A DNA stretch of 64,000 nucleotides from Plut-88900 sp963668115 (GCA_963668115.1 OY764147.1:372001-436000), one strand, 5' to 3'; numbered from the stretch's first letter, positions 52,919 to 63,149 are shown. The notes: generated by a model from the sequence alone, not told the origin. Program-made: numbers and translations.

Positions 52919-55546
52919 TTGAAGAGCGATGAGCTAAGGCGGGATTTCCTGTCTTTCTATGAATCGAAGGGGCACCTGGTGATACCCAGCTCGTCCCTCA
53001 TACCCATCGGGGACCCGACGCTGCTGCTTACGAGCGCGGGTGTCGTGCAGATCAAGCCGTTCTTCACAGGAGAGGCTAAAGCGCCCGCGCCCCGGATTGC
53101 GTCGTGTCAGAAGTGTTTCCGTACCACGGATATAGACTCGGTGGGGGATGCGGACCACCTGACTTTCTTCGAGATGCTGGGGAACTTCAGCGTGGCGGAC
53201 TATTTCAAGAAGGAAGCGATCGAGTGGGCGTGGGAGCTGGTAACGGAGCGGTTCAAGCTGCCGCCTGAGAAGTTGTGGGTGAGCGTATTCCTGGATGATG
53301 ATGAATCGTATGGATTCTGGCGGGAGCTTGGGGTGCCGGAGCAGAGGCTGGTCAGGTACGACGAGAGCGAGAACTGGTGGGGGCCGCCGGGGGACTCGGG
53401 GCCTTGCGGGCCGTGCACGGAGATATACTACGACTTCGGGGAGGAGCTATCCTGCGGGAAGCCCGACTGCGGCCCGGCCTGCGACTGCAACCGGTTCACG
53501 GAGTTCTACAACCTGGTGCTGACGGAGTACTACCAGGACGTCGACGGGAACCGGACGCCGCTGCCCAGCGGGAACATCGACACGGGGATGGGGTTGGAGA
53601 GGACGGCGGCGATCTTGCAGGGGGTGACGAACGTCTACGAGACGGACGGGTTCCAGGCGATCATGGAGAAAGTGTCGGGGGTGACGGGTCGGGAGTACGG
53701 GGCGGACAAGGAGACGGACGTTGCGATGCGGGTGCTGGCAGAGCATGCTCGGGGCACGACGTTCCTGATAAGCGACGGCGTGGTGCCTGCGAACGAGGGT
53801 CGGGGGTACGTGCTGAGGAGGATACTGCGTCGGGCGGTCACGTTTGCGAGGAAGCTCGGGGTTCGGGAGCCGGTACTGGTGACGATAGCGGAGACGGTCA
53901 TCGAGAACATGAAGGAAGCCTACCCGGACCTGGAGAGGAATCGGGAGTTCGTGTTGAGAGTAATCGAGCAGGAGGAGGCGCGGTTCCACGATACACTGGA
54001 CGCGGGGATGACGCACCTGGAGGCGATTGTGTCGGGGGGGAACGGGAGTCGGGTGATAGGGGCGGCGGACGTTTTCAGGCTGTACGACACCTACGGGTTC
54101 CCGCCGGAGCTGACGGAGGAGGTGGCCGCGGGGCACGGGTTCGGGGTGGACATGGAAGGGTTCGAGCGGGAGATGGAAGCGCAGAGGGCGAGGAGCAGGT
54201 CCGCCAAGGCGTTCGGGAAGGACAAGATGGCGGAGGCTTATGCGGCGGCGGGGCTGGGGGCGACGCGGTTCACGGGGTATGAGTCGCTGGTCGGGGAGTC
54301 GGTGGTGGTGGGGTTGTTGAGGGAGGGGGTGTCGGTGCAGGGGGTGGGGGAGGGGGAGGAAGTGGAAGTGGTGACGATGGAGACGCCGTTCTACGCCGAG
54401 GGAGGGGGGCAGGTCGGGGATAGAGGGGAGATAACGGGCGTGAGCGGGCGGTTCATGGTGGAGGACACGCAGGCGACGATGCTGGGGTTTTACGTGCACC
54501 GGGGCCGAGTTGTTGATGGGGAGATGGGGGTGGGGGATGCGGTGAAGATGACGGTGGACTCGGGGCACAGGAGGGAGGCGACGCGCAACCATACGGCAAC
54601 CCATTTGTTGCACGCGGCGTTGCGAGAGGTGCTGGGCCAGCACGTTCGGCAGGCGGGGTCGCTGGTAGCGCCGGACAGGTTGAGGTTCGACTTCACGCAT
54701 CCGGTCGGGCTCGGGCAGGCAGATTTACATGAGATTCGCAACCTGGTGAATGACAAGATACGCTCTGATTTGGCGGTGTCCAACGACTCTGCGCCTTATT
54801 CGGAGGCGATCAACCGGGGGGCGCTGGCGTTCTTCGGGGACAAGTACCCGGACGTGGTGAGGCTGGTGTCGATGGGCGAAGGTGGCGATAGGTTCAGCTT
54901 CGAGGTGTGCGGGGGGACGCACGTGGGCCGGACGGGGGAGGTGTGGAACTTCCAGGTTACGGATGAGGGGAGCATAGGGTCGGGGCTGAGGCGGATTGAA
55001 GCGGTTACAGGGGTGTCGGTGCAGGACTTGTTGGCCAAGCGGTATGACCTTGTGGACGAGATATCGGCGCAATTAAAGTCGGCGCCCGAGGATATATCGG
55101 AGAAGATAACGGGGCTGATGGAAGAGCTGGACGCGCAGCGGAGGAGGGCGGACCGGCTGGAGAGGGATGCGGGGCGTCGGGAGGCGGAGGACCTGCTGTC
55201 GCAGGTGCAGGATGTGGATGGGGCCAAGGTGGTCGCGGCACGGGTGGAGGCACCGAACGTAGAGACGATGCGGGAGATGGGGGACCTGCTGAAGGCAAAG
55301 CTGGGGAGCGTGTTCGTGGTGCTGGGGTCGGTTATCAATGACCGGCCGGCGTTTATTGCGATGTCCACACCCGACCTGGCTGCAAGGGGTCTGCACGCCG
55401 GGAACATCGTGAAGCAGGTGGCCAAGGTTGCGGGTGGGGGTGGGGGTGGAAGCGCGGAGATGGCGCAGGCGGGTGGGAAGGACAAGGGCAAGGTGTCAGC
55501 GGCGTTGGAGGAGGTGGCGAAGTTGGTGAGAGAGGGTGGGGGGTAA
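52919..55546 (+). CDS. alaS: Alanine-tRNA ligase
   Basis: An 875-residue class II synthetase of normal length. The catalytic core starts at DELRRDFLSFYESKGH with FRTTDID...DADHLTFFEMLGNFS. The editing domain has HTATH and CGGTH zinc/active-site motifs, and the C-terminal oligomerisation domain includes a Gly-rich end. The TTG at 52919 is chosen because it precedes the conserved start and has AGGGGA just upstream; the open frame before it is not conserved. The gene is strikingly rich in GGG codons. Confidence 0.95.
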   Translation: MKSDELRRDFLSFYESKGHLVIPSSSLIPIGDPTLLLTSAGVVQIKPFFTGEAKAPAPRIASCQKCFRTTDIDSVGDADHLTFFEMLGNFSVADYFKKEAIEWAWELVTERFKLPPEKLWVSVFLDDDESYGFWRELGVPEQRLVRYDESENWWGPPGDSGPCGPCTEIYYDFGEELSCGKPDCGPACDCNRFTEFYNLVLTEYYQDVDGNRTPLPSGNIDTGMGLERTAAILQGVTNVYETDGFQAIMEKVSGVTGREYGADKETDVAMRVLAEHARGTTFLISDGVVPANEGRGYVLRRILRRAVTFARKLGVREPVLVTIAETVIENMKEAYPDLERNREFVLRVIEQEEARFHDTLDAGMTHLEAIVSGGNGSRVIGAADVFRLYDTYGFPPELTEEVAAGHGFGVDMEGFEREMEAQRARSRSAKAFGKDKMAEAYAAAGLGATRFTGYESLVGESVVVGLLREGVSVQGVGEGEEVEVVTMETPFYAEGGGQVGDRGEITGVSGRFMVEDTQATMLGFYVHRGRVVDGEMGVGDAVKMTVDSGHRREATRNHTATHLLHAALREVLGQHVRQAGSLVAPDRLRFDFTHPVGLGQADLHEIRNLVNDKIRSDLAVSNDSAPYSEAINRGALAFFGDKYPDVVRLVSMGEGGDRFSFEVCGGTHVGRTGEVWNFQVTDEGSIGSGLRRIEAVTGVSVQDLLAKRYDLVDEISAQLKSAPEDISEKITGLMEELDAQRRRADRLERDAGRREAEDLLSQVQDVDGAKVVAARVEAPNVETMREMGDLLKAKLGSVFVVLGSVINDRPAFIAMSTPDLAARGLHAGNIVKQVAKVAGGGGGGSAEMAQAGGKDKGKVSAALEEVAKLVREGGG

Positions 55547-55580
55547 TATGTTGGTTGGGCAATTCACCGTCGCCCCACCC

Positions 55581-55666
55581 ATTCCGTTCTTGAGACCCTT
55601 CGACTCCGCTCAGGGCGAACGGAATACCCTGCCACGGGATGGATTCCCGATCGGAGTCGGGAATGA
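55581..55666. repeat. Composite of two dispersed hairpin repeats
   Basis: ATTCCGTTC (55581-55589) pairs with GAACGGAAT (55617-55625) around CCCTTCGACTCCGCTCAGGG. Directly after it, ATTCCCGA (55643-55650) pairs with TCGGGAAT (55657-55664). The same composite order occurs near 44983-45060. Confidence 0.85.
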
Positions 55667-55704
55667 CGGTAAAGAAGGTCGGGAATGACGAATAAGAGGG
55701 CGGA

Positions 55705-56142
55705 ATGCGGTTGATGGGGCTAGACGTGGGGGATGTGAGAATTGGGGTGGCGGTGAGCGATCCGACGGGGACGGTGGTCGAGCCGCGAGAGGCGGTTAGT
55801 GCAGGGACCCGGGCGGGAGCCATCGAACAGATTGCAGAGTTGGTGGATCGCGAGGAGATCGGGGAGGTGGTTGTGGGGATGCCGGTCTCGCTGGACGGGG
55901 GCATAGGGAGGCAGGGGGGGAAGACGGGGGTGTTCGCGGAGTTGCTGGCGGAGCAGATTTCGGCACCGGTGCGGACCTGGGATGAGAGCTATTCCTCGCG
56001 GGCGGCGGATGGGATTATGAGGGAGTCAGGGACTAAGAGAGGAAGGAAGAAGGGGAGGCGGGACTCGGTGGCGGCGGCGGTTATCCTGCGGGAATATCTT
56101 GAAGCGAGGCGGAGTGGGGTCGGAACTCCAGCTAACGGCTGA
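55705..56142 (+). CDS. ruvX: Putative pre-16S rRNA nuclease / Holliday junction resolvase-like
   Basis: A 145-residue YqgF/RuvX protein with RNase H fold: MRLMGLDVGDVRIGVAVSD carries the first acidic residue, VVVGMPVSLDG the second strand, TWDESYSSRAAD the conserved Glu, and KKGRRDSVAAAVIL the C-terminal Asp. It matures the 16S rRNA 5' end in other bacteria. It starts a run of close genes, ruvX-aroE-aroC, 6 nt before aroE. Confidence 0.9.
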   Translation: MRLMGLDVGDVRIGVAVSDPTGTVVEPREAVSAGTRAGAIEQIAELVDREEIGEVVVGMPVSLDGGIGRQGGKTGVFAELLAEQISAPVRTWDESYSSRAADGIMRESGTKRGRKKGRRDSVAAAVILREYLEARRSGVGTPANG

Positions 56143-56148
56143 AATTCA

Positions 56149-56991
56149 ATGGGTAAGTCTCTTGGCATTATCGGATACCCTTTGGGGCATTCTATATCGC
56201 CGATTTTTCAGCAGGTAGCGCTGGATGCCGTGGGCATAGATGCCACCTATGAGGGATGGGAGACGGCGCCCGAGGACCTGGAGAGCCGGCTGGAGAGCTT
56301 TCGGGTGGAGGGGTTTGTCGGGGCGAGCGTGACGATTCCTCACAAGGAGTCGGTTATGCATTTGCTGGACGACGTGAGTGAGACGGCAAGATTGATAGGG
56401 AGTGTCAACACGATAGTCCGGCAAGGCGGCAAGCTGACGGGGCACAATACGGATGCGCCGGGCTTTCTGAGGGGGCTGAAGGAGCAGGGCGGGTTTGATT
56501 CGCGGGGAAAGAGAGTGGTTGTGGTAGGGACGGGAGGGGCGGGTCGGGCGGTGGTGTTCGGGCTGGCGGGGGAGGGGGTGTCGTCGATGATGCTGGTGAA
56601 CCGGACGGTGAGCCGGGCGGAGAGGCTGGGGAGGGAGGTGAACAGGGCTTATCCGGAGTTGGAGGTCTCGGTGGAAGGGGAGATCCCGATAGGGATCGAG
56701 TACGATTTGCTGGTGAACGGAACGTCGGTGGGGATGAAGCACACGGCGGTGGAGGATGCGTCGCCCGTGCCCCGGGATCGGATCGTGGCGGGGTCGCTGG
56801 TCTACGACCTGATATATAATCCTGAAGAGACCGTTCTGTTGAAACTGGCGAGGGAGGTCGGGGCGAAGACCCTGGGAGGGCTGCCGATGCTGGTGTTCCA
56901 GGGGGCGGAGGCTTTTACTTTGTGGTTCGGGGATCGGGCGCCGGTGGAGGCGATGTTCAAGGCGGCGCGAGAAGCGATGGCAAATAGATGA
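56149..56991 (+). CDS. aroE: Shikimate dehydrogenase
   Basis: A 280-residue NADP-dependent enzyme that reduces 3-dehydroshikimate. The substrate site GYPLGHSISPIFQQVALD, the catalytic Lys in VTIPHKESV, NTDAPGF, the cofactor loop VVGTGGAGRAVVF and the late DLIYNPEET are all present. Its stop overlaps the aroC start (ATGA). Confidence 0.95.
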   Translation: MGKSLGIIGYPLGHSISPIFQQVALDAVGIDATYEGWETAPEDLESRLESFRVEGFVGASVTIPHKESVMHLLDDVSETARLIGSVNTIVRQGGKLTGHNTDAPGFLRGLKEQGGFDSRGKRVVVVGTGGAGRAVVFGLAGEGVSSMMLVNRTVSRAERLGREVNRAYPELEVSVEGEIPIGIEYDLLVNGTSVGMKHTAVEDASPVPRDRIVAGSLVYDLIYNPEETVLLKLAREVGAKTLGGLPMLVFQGAEAFTLWFGDRAPVEAMFKAAREAMANR

Positions 56992-58178
56992 GCAATATCA
57001 GGTTCCTGACCAGCGGAGAGTCCCACGGACAGGGACTCTCAATCATTATTGAGGGAGTACCGGCGGGGATAGCCGTGGGCGAAGAGTACATCAGGGTTGA
57101 CCTGGCGCGGCGGCAGAAGGGGTACGGGCGGGGGGGCCGGATGAAAATAGAGAAGGACCGGGCGCTAATCAAGTCGGGGGTGAGGCACGGGGCGACGCTG
57201 GGGAGTCCCATAGGGATGTGGATCCAGAACAGGGACTGGGAGAACTGGCAGGAAGTGATGGCGGTGGAGGAAGTGAACGGGCAGGTGAAGAAGGTGACGA
57301 GGCTGAGGCCCGGCCACGCCGACATGCCCGGCATCCTGAAGTACAAGCAGGACGACGTGCGGAACATCCTAGAAAGGGCAAGTGCGCGGGAGACGGCGGC
57401 ACGGGTGGCGGTGGGGGCGGTGTGCAGAAAGCTGCTTAGCAAGCTGGGCATTCAGATACATAGCAATACGCTTTCCATCGGGGGGCACGAGGTGAATCAC
57501 CCGATGCCGGGGGACTGGGGGGTGGTGGAAGAGTCGGTGGTGCGGTGCCATGAGCCGGAAGTCGAGGCGAAGATGATTGCGGCGATAGATGCGGCGAAGG
57601 AGTCGGGGGACACGGTGGGCGGGGTGTTCCAGGTTGTGGCGTCGGGGGTGCCGATTGGCATCGGGAGCCACGTTCACTGGGACCGAAAGCTGGATGCAAA
57701 CCTGGCGCAGGCGATGATGAGCATAAACGCGGTGAAGGGAGTGGAAATCGGGCCGGGTTTCGAGCAGGCGCAGATGCTGGGGTCCCAGGTGCACGACGTA
57801 ATAGAGCCGTTCGACGGGAGCCGTGGGCGGACTTGGAAGCGGATATCGAATCGGGCGGGGGGAATTGAGGGAGGGATGAGCAATGGGGAGGATATCGTAG
57901 TTCGCGTTGCTATTAAACCGATATCGACGCTGGCGAAGCCTCTGCCATCGGTGGACCTGGCCACGGGAGAGAAGATACAGGCGCACTACGAACGGAGCGA
58001 CGTGTGTCAGGCGCCACCGGGAGGCATCGTGGGGGAGGCGATGATGGCGATAGTGCTCGCGGATGCGGTGATGGAGAAGTTCGGGGGGGACCACATCGAG
58101 GAGACGGTGCGGAATATGAAGTCGTACCTGGAGACGGTTGAGGGGCCCGTAGAAGCGGGAGCCTCAGTCGACTCCTAG
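56988..58178 (+). CDS. aroC: Chorismate synthase
   Basis: A 396-residue FMN-dependent lyase converting EPSP to chorismate. Motifs: FLTSGESHGQGLSIIIEG at the start, RLRPGHADMPGILKY, RASARETAARVAVGAV, and RAGGIEGGMSNGEDIVVR. Length suits the large class. Translation coupled to aroE by a 4-nt overlap. Confidence 0.96.
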   Translation: MSNIRFLTSGESHGQGLSIIIEGVPAGIAVGEEYIRVDLARRQKGYGRGGRMKIEKDRALIKSGVRHGATLGSPIGMWIQNRDWENWQEVMAVEEVNGQVKKVTRLRPGHADMPGILKYKQDDVRNILERASARETAARVAVGAVCRKLLSKLGIQIHSNTLSIGGHEVNHPMPGDWGVVEESVVRCHEPEVEAKMIAAIDAAKESGDTVGGVFQVVASGVPIGIGSHVHWDRKLDANLAQAMMSINAVKGVEIGPGFEQAQMLGSQVHDVIEPFDGSRGRTWKRISNRAGGIEGGMSNGEDIVVRVAIKPISTLAKPLPSVDLATGEKIQAHYERSDVCQAPPGGIVGEAMMAIVLADAVMEKFGGDHIEETVRNMKSYLETVEGPVEAGASVDS

Positions 58179-58246
58179 ATCGGCCCCTGGCTGGAGATAT
58201 GGCCCATCCCGACTGTGAGCTTTGTTGATTCTGGTTGTAATCGCGT

Positions 58247-59995
58247 ATGAATAACCGGCAACATACAAGGATCGGGGACTGGAACGTCTACCTGGTCGGG
58301 TTTTCGGGTAGCGGGAAGTCGGCTATAGGGCGTCGGTTGGCGAGGAGGCTGCGGAGACAACACCTTGACATGGACGATGAGATAGCGGCTCGGGCCGGTT
58401 CGCCGATCCCGGAGATATTCAGGCAGGAGGGGGAGCAGGGATTCAGGGCTCGGGAGAGGGCGTTGATGGAGGAGATCAGCGGGAGGAAGCGGTTGATTGT
58501 CTCGACGGGGGGCGGGGTGCCGCTGGACCCCGACAACAGGACGGCGATGGCAAGGAGCGGGGTGGTGGTGTGCCTGGAAGCCAAGCCAGAGTTCCTGTTC
58601 GGGAGGCTGAAGAGGCACCTGGGGAACGAGTCCAAAGGGCAGGTCCGGCCACTGCTGGAGGGGGAGGAGCCCAAGAAGAGGATAGAGGCGCTTAAAGAGT
58701 ACAGGCAGCGCTTCTATGCAACCGCAGACTGGACAGTACACACCGATGACCTGACTTCCGACGAGGTGGTGAGGGAAGTGATCAGGGGGGTGAGGTACGG
58801 ACAGCGCAGATTTGAGCGGAGAAGAGTGGCGACGGCGGTGTTTCCGCCGGTGCGGACGAGGGGGAGAGAGGCGGACGCACCTTACTGCCGGGACATGGGA
58901 GCGTCGTTCGTTGTGGAGACGCCCGGGGGTCGGTACCCTGTGTTTGTCGGGTGGGGGACCCTGTCGGAGCTTGGTCAGCGGATGAAAAACCTGGGACTTT
59001 CCGGGAAGGCGGCGCTGATTGCGGATGCGGGGGTGTTTGACATACACGGCGAGAAGACGTTGGCCTCTCTAAGCTCGGTGGGGTTCGAGGTGTCGGCGTA
59101 TTCGGTGCCGTCGGGGGAGCGGAGCAAGTCAGGGGAAGCGCTGACGGAGATTTACGACTGGATGGTGGAGCAAAGGCTGGAGCGGGGGAGCTCGGTGATG
59201 GCGCTGGGGGGTGGGGTGGCCGGGGACCTGGCGGGCTACGCGGCGGCGACATTCCTGAGGGGCGTTCCGCTGGTTCACGCGCCGACTAGCTTGCTGGCGA
59301 TGACGGACTCGGCTATCGGGGGGAAGGTGGCGATAAACCATCCTCGGGCGAAGAATCTGATCGGGGCGTTCTACCAGCCGAAGCTGGTGCTTTCGGACGT
59401 GGAGACGCTGGGGACGCTGCCGCCTCGAGAGCTGGCGTCGGGGTGGGCGGAGACGATAAAGCACGGGATGATCATGGACCCGGACTTGCTCGATGTTCTG
59501 GAGCGGGACATTGACAGGGTGCTGGCCCTGGACCCGGAGATGACCACGGAGATAGTGAAACGGAGCTCGGGGTTGAAGGGGAGGGTGGTTGGAGGGGACG
59601 AGAAGGAAGCCGGGTGGAGGATGATATTGAACTTCGGGCACACGATAGGGCACGCACTGGAGGCGGCCACCGAGTACGGCGAACTTCTGCACGGTGAGGC
59701 GGTTTCGATTGGGATGATGGGGGCGGCGCGGCTGAGCCAGAAACACGCGGGCCTGGGGGAAGAAGTCGTGGCCTGGATGTCGGGTTTGCTGAGGGGTTTC
59801 GGGTTGCCGACCTCGATGCCTGAACTAGACCCGGAGAGGTTGATAGAAGCGATGTTCCTGGACAAGAAGGTGCGGGGAAAGGCGATCCGCTGGGTGTTGC
59901 TGGAGGATGTCGGGAAGCCGGTGATCCGGGACGATGTTCCTATGGAGTCGGTGAGGGAAGTGTTGGCAGGGCTCGCGACAAGAGACAATTCCTAG
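58247..59995 (+). CDS. aroKB: Bifunctional shikimate kinase / 3-dehydroquinate synthase fusion
   Basis: A 582-residue fusion. Residues about 8-175 are shikimate kinase: P-loop VGFSGSGKSAIGR, DMDDEIAARAG for substrate, and STGGGVPLD. After a linker rich in Arg (about 185-215), residues about 220-582 are 3-dehydroquinate synthase: GGGVAGDLAGYAAATFLRG, PTSLLAMTDSAIGGKVAIN, GWAETIKHGMI, NFGHTIGHALEA and HGEAVSIGM with the metal ligands. It covers two non-consecutive steps of the shikimate route. Similar AroKB fusions are known in Thermotoga and some others. The gene follows aroC by 68 nt. Confidence 0.94.
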   Translation: MNNRQHTRIGDWNVYLVGFSGSGKSAIGRRLARRLRRQHLDMDDEIAARAGSPIPEIFRQEGEQGFRARERALMEEISGRKRLIVSTGGGVPLDPDNRTAMARSGVVVCLEAKPEFLFGRLKRHLGNESKGQVRPLLEGEEPKKRIEALKEYRQRFYATADWTVHTDDLTSDEVVREVIRGVRYGQRRFERRRVATAVFPPVRTRGREADAPYCRDMGASFVVETPGGRYPVFVGWGTLSELGQRMKNLGLSGKAALIADAGVFDIHGEKTLASLSSVGFEVSAYSVPSGERSKSGEALTEIYDWMVEQRLERGSSVMALGGGVAGDLAGYAAATFLRGVPLVHAPTSLLAMTDSAIGGKVAINHPRAKNLIGAFYQPKLVLSDVETLGTLPPRELASGWAETIKHGMIMDPDLLDVLERDIDRVLALDPEMTTEIVKRSSGLKGRVVGGDEKEAGWRMILNFGHTIGHALEAATEYGELLHGEAVSIGMMGAARLSQKHAGLGEEVVAWMSGLLRGFGLPTSMPELDPERLIEAMFLDKKVRGKAIRWVLLEDVGKPVIRDDVPMESVREVLAGLATRDNS

Positions 59996-60008
59996 GAGGC
60001 CAGACTCA

Positions 60009-61742
60009 ATGTCACTGAGCAGCAAATTAAGGGTAAGCAAGGACGAAGTGGTCGCGGAGAACGGCGTTGTGGCAGCGAACCATGCGCTGTCCTCGGAGGC
60101 GGGGGTGGAGATGTTGAAGGCGGGTGGGAACGCCGTGGATGCGGCAGTAGCGACGGGGGTGGTGGCCTGCGTCGTGGAGCCAATGATGACGAGCATCGGC
60201 GGGTGCGGGTTCATGCTGATTCACCTGGCGAGTGAAGGGAAGTCGACGGTGATCGAGTTCAGCCCCCGGGCCCCGGGGGCGGCGACTCCCGAAATGTACA
60301 GGGTGACGGAGTCGGCGATCATGGACATAGGACTGCAGAGCGTAGCCAACGGCGAGAACATAATCGGGGCGAAGTCGGCAACGGTACCCGGATCGATTGC
60401 GGGGTTCTGCATGGCGCACAGCAGGTACGGGTCTCTACCGCTGGCGCAGGTGCTGGAACCGGCCATCCACCTGGCTGAGCAGGGTTTCGAGGTGGACTGG
60501 TACACAGCGGCGTCGATATCCGACGAAATGGAGCGGCTGGTCAGGTATCCGGGCATATCGGGGCTGCTGTTGAACAGGGGATTCCCTCCGACTGTCGGGT
60601 CAGGGCTGGTGCAGAGGGACCTGGGCCAAACATTGAGGGCGGTGGCCAAGTCCGGGCCGGATGCGTTCTACAGGGGTGAGATAGCAGAGGCGATTGTGAA
60701 GGAGGTGCAGTCGGGTGGGGGAGTTCTGTCGATGGAAGACATGGAGAGGTATGAGGCGGAAGAGGTTGAGCCGGTTTCCATCACTTACAGGGGGCACACG
60801 GTGCTCGGGGCGAGGGCTGTGAACGGCGGGACTACGGGCATGGAGACGCTTTCGATATTGAACAACATCGATCTCGGGGCACGGGGGCACAACAGTGTGG
60901 AAGCGCTGCACCTGTTTATAGAGGCTACCCGACACGCGTTTGCGGACAGGTACCGGTTCCTGGGTGACCCGGAGTTTGTGTCGGTCCCAGTGAAGGGCCT
61001 GCTTTCCACGGGATACGGGGCTGCCCTGGCGGCGGAGATGGACAGGGTGAACGCCCGACTGGAGCCGGAAGGAGACACTCCGCCCTGGCTGACATACGCG
61101 GACACGGCTATCCATGATCCCTGGTCATTCGACCCGGAGTCGAAGGGCGGGGAGTATGCGATGTCGGGTTCTTCGCCGAAGTCGAGTACGACACACTTGA
61201 GCGTTATCGATAAGGACCGGAACATGGTGTCGTGTACGCATACCATGGTGAACAGCTTCGGGTCGATGATCGGGTGTCGGGGGACGGGGGTGATACTGGC
61301 GGACGGGATGCTGTGGTTCAACCCGAGTCCCGGGCGTGCGAACTCGATAGCGGGATGGAAGAGGCCACTGGTGAATATGTCGCCGATGCTGGTTTTAAGG
61401 GATGGTAAGCCGCTGATGACTGTCGGGGCTCCGGGTGGACGGAAGATTATCAATGCGGTTTCTCAAGTGATTATGAACGTGGTGGACTTTGGGATGGGGA
61501 TGCAGGATGCGATAGCGGCGCCGAGGGTCGACGCGAGCGGCCTGGATACGGCTTACCATGAGGCCATTGATCCCGATACGGTGGACGGCCTGAAGGCGCG
61601 AGGACACAGGATGGTTATCGGGCCCGAAGACTACGCGAACCATAGCTTTGCGCGGCCTACAGGGGTATTGGTAGACGAGGAATCGGGGAGGTTGGGGGGA
61701 GGGGTGGACCTGCTGCGCCGAGCGGAGGCGAAGGGGTACTAG
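60009..61742 (+). CDS. Gamma-glutamyltransferase family (Ntn) hydrolase
   Basis: A 577-residue GGT-type precursor that should self-cleave before Thr394 in SSTTHLSVIDKDRNMVSCTHT. Other family marks: AGGNAVDAAVATGVVACVVEPMMTSIGGCGF, PGSIAGF, ATRHAFADRY and GAPGGRKIINAV. There is no signal peptide, unlike classical periplasmic GGT, so a cytoplasmic role is likely. Substrate may be glutathione-like or another gamma-glutamyl or acyl amide. AGGAGG lies 9 nt before the ATG. Confidence 0.9.
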   Translation: MSLSSKLRVSKDEVVAENGVVAANHALSSEAGVEMLKAGGNAVDAAVATGVVACVVEPMMTSIGGCGFMLIHLASEGKSTVIEFSPRAPGAATPEMYRVTESAIMDIGLQSVANGENIIGAKSATVPGSIAGFCMAHSRYGSLPLAQVLEPAIHLAEQGFEVDWYTAASISDEMERLVRYPGISGLLLNRGFPPTVGSGLVQRDLGQTLRAVAKSGPDAFYRGEIAEAIVKEVQSGGGVLSMEDMERYEAEEVEPVSITYRGHTVLGARAVNGGTTGMETLSILNNIDLGARGHNSVEALHLFIEATRHAFADRYRFLGDPEFVSVPVKGLLSTGYGAALAAEMDRVNARLEPEGDTPPWLTYADTAIHDPWSFDPESKGGEYAMSGSSPKSSTTHLSVIDKDRNMVSCTHTMVNSFGSMIGCRGTGVILADGMLWFNPSPGRANSIAGWKRPLVNMSPMLVLRDGKPLMTVGAPGGRKIINAVSQVIMNVVDFGMGMQDAIAAPRVDASGLDTAYHEAIDPDTVDGLKARGHRMVIGPEDYANHSFARPTGVLVDEESGRLGGGVDLLRRAEAKGY

Positions 61743-61820
61743 ACCAGCGATAACGGGAGTCTGATATAGTAGCGGGCCGAGGGGCCAGTCCCTGAAAAAC
61801 CTGAATGACGGAGAGACGAC

Positions 61821-63014
61821 ATGCGTTTCGACAGCAACATCTACTACCACGAAGTAGAGCAGTACCCGGCGGATAAGCTGACGCAGGAGTGGAAGGAGAC
61901 CGCTCTGCTGTATGACCAGACGGACTTCACGGGCGTCTGGGTTGGGGAGCACCACTTCTGGTATAGCGGATGGCCGGTTGCGGCGCCAAATCCGGTCCAG
62001 GTGTGCACTTTCTTTGCGGGGCTGACGGAGCGGATCCGAGTCGGGCAAACGGCGTGCATTCTGCCGGACTGGAACCCGATCAGGTTGGCTGAAGAGCTGG
62101 CAATGCTGGACAACATGTGCAAGGGTCGGCTGGACGTGGGGATAGCTCGGGGGACGGACAGCACGGCGAGTATCCAGTTCAATGTGAATGCCAACAGGCG
62201 GGACAGGGAGACAAACTACGCCCTGTTCAGCGAGACCCTGGACATATTGTTGAAGGCATGGGGCGAAGGTGCGTTCAGCCACCAAGGCAGGTTCTACACG
62301 TACCCGGTGCCCGGGTGGAAAGAGAAGGACCCGGAGATATACTCCGGGGACCCGACGCACTTCGCGGAGGATGGAGAGCTTATTGGGCTGCACGTGATGC
62401 CGAAGCCCTACCAGAAGCCTCGGCCGCCGATTTACCAGGCTGCGGACAGCACGAGTTCGTACACGTTTGCCGGGAACCGGGGGATATGCACGACGACGGT
62501 GGGTCGGTCCTTTGAAGGGGCGAGGGAAGCATGGAACGCCTACCAGGCGGCAGCGTCCGAGGCGACAGGTCGGGATATACAGTTTGCACGGACGCCAGAC
62601 GGGTTGAGCCTTAACGTTATGAGGCTTACGCACGTGGCGGAGACGCAGGAGCAGGCGGAGAAGGAGGCGAGGGCAGGGGTAAATGCGTTCTTCAAAGCAG
62701 CGGTGGGGGTGAACGACCGATGGGGGCGGAAGGGGTCGGTGGCGGAGGGTGAGGAGCTAACGGATGACGACCTGAACATGGACTGGTTCGACTTTGCGCA
62801 GAAGAAGGAGATCATCTGGGTCGGGTCTGCGGACTACGTGGCGGAGAAGATAGCGCACCTGCAGGAAGAGCTGGACTGCCAGCACGTGACGCTGTGGCCG
62901 AACCCGGGTTTCGTGCCTTTCTCGACGGTGTACCACAGCCTGGAATTGTTCAATGAGAGGGTGATACCGCAGTTTGCGCGGGTGGGGAGTCGGGCGCCGG
63001 TGGCGGCTTCGTAG
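61821..63014 (+). CDS. Luciferase-like (LLM) flavin-dependent monooxygenase
   Basis: A 397-residue TIM-barrel monooxygenase of the LuxA-like branch: GVWVGEHHFWYSG near the N-terminus, RIRVGQTACILPDWNPIRLAEELAMLDNMCKGRLDVGIARG, and later FAGNRGICTTTVGRSFEGAREAWNAY. It would oxidise an organic substrate with reduced flavin. TGATATAGT at 61762-61770 is a possible extended -10; GGAGA is the SD. Only distantly similar to the LLM protein at 13425. Confidence 0.87.
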   Translation: MRFDSNIYYHEVEQYPADKLTQEWKETALLYDQTDFTGVWVGEHHFWYSGWPVAAPNPVQVCTFFAGLTERIRVGQTACILPDWNPIRLAEELAMLDNMCKGRLDVGIARGTDSTASIQFNVNANRRDRETNYALFSETLDILLKAWGEGAFSHQGRFYTYPVPGWKEKDPEIYSGDPTHFAEDGELIGLHVMPKPYQKPRPPIYQAADSTSSYTFAGNRGICTTTVGRSFEGAREAWNAYQAAASEATGRDIQFARTPDGLSLNVMRLTHVAETQEQAEKEARAGVNAFFKAAVGVNDRWGRKGSVAEGEELTDDDLNMDWFDFAQKKEIIWVGSADYVAEKIAHLQEELDCQHVTLWPNPGFVPFSTVYHSLELFNERVIPQFARVGSRAPVAAS

Positions 63015-63149
63015 GGTCTTTCACTAACAAAGCATGGATTCGAGTGCCGTATACGTTTTGCGCATGCGGCACTTTCTTTTTGACGACGGGGTGATGTTGT
63101 GGCCGCTTGAACGGTCGTGGGCCTCCCCTTGCTTTGAGTGGCCTCAGCA

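Noticed and set aside
61395..62633. 412-residue minus-strand frame opposite the GGT and LLM genes
   Set aside because: Arg/Pro/Val-rich antisense shadow; the plus-strand genes carry active-site motifs.
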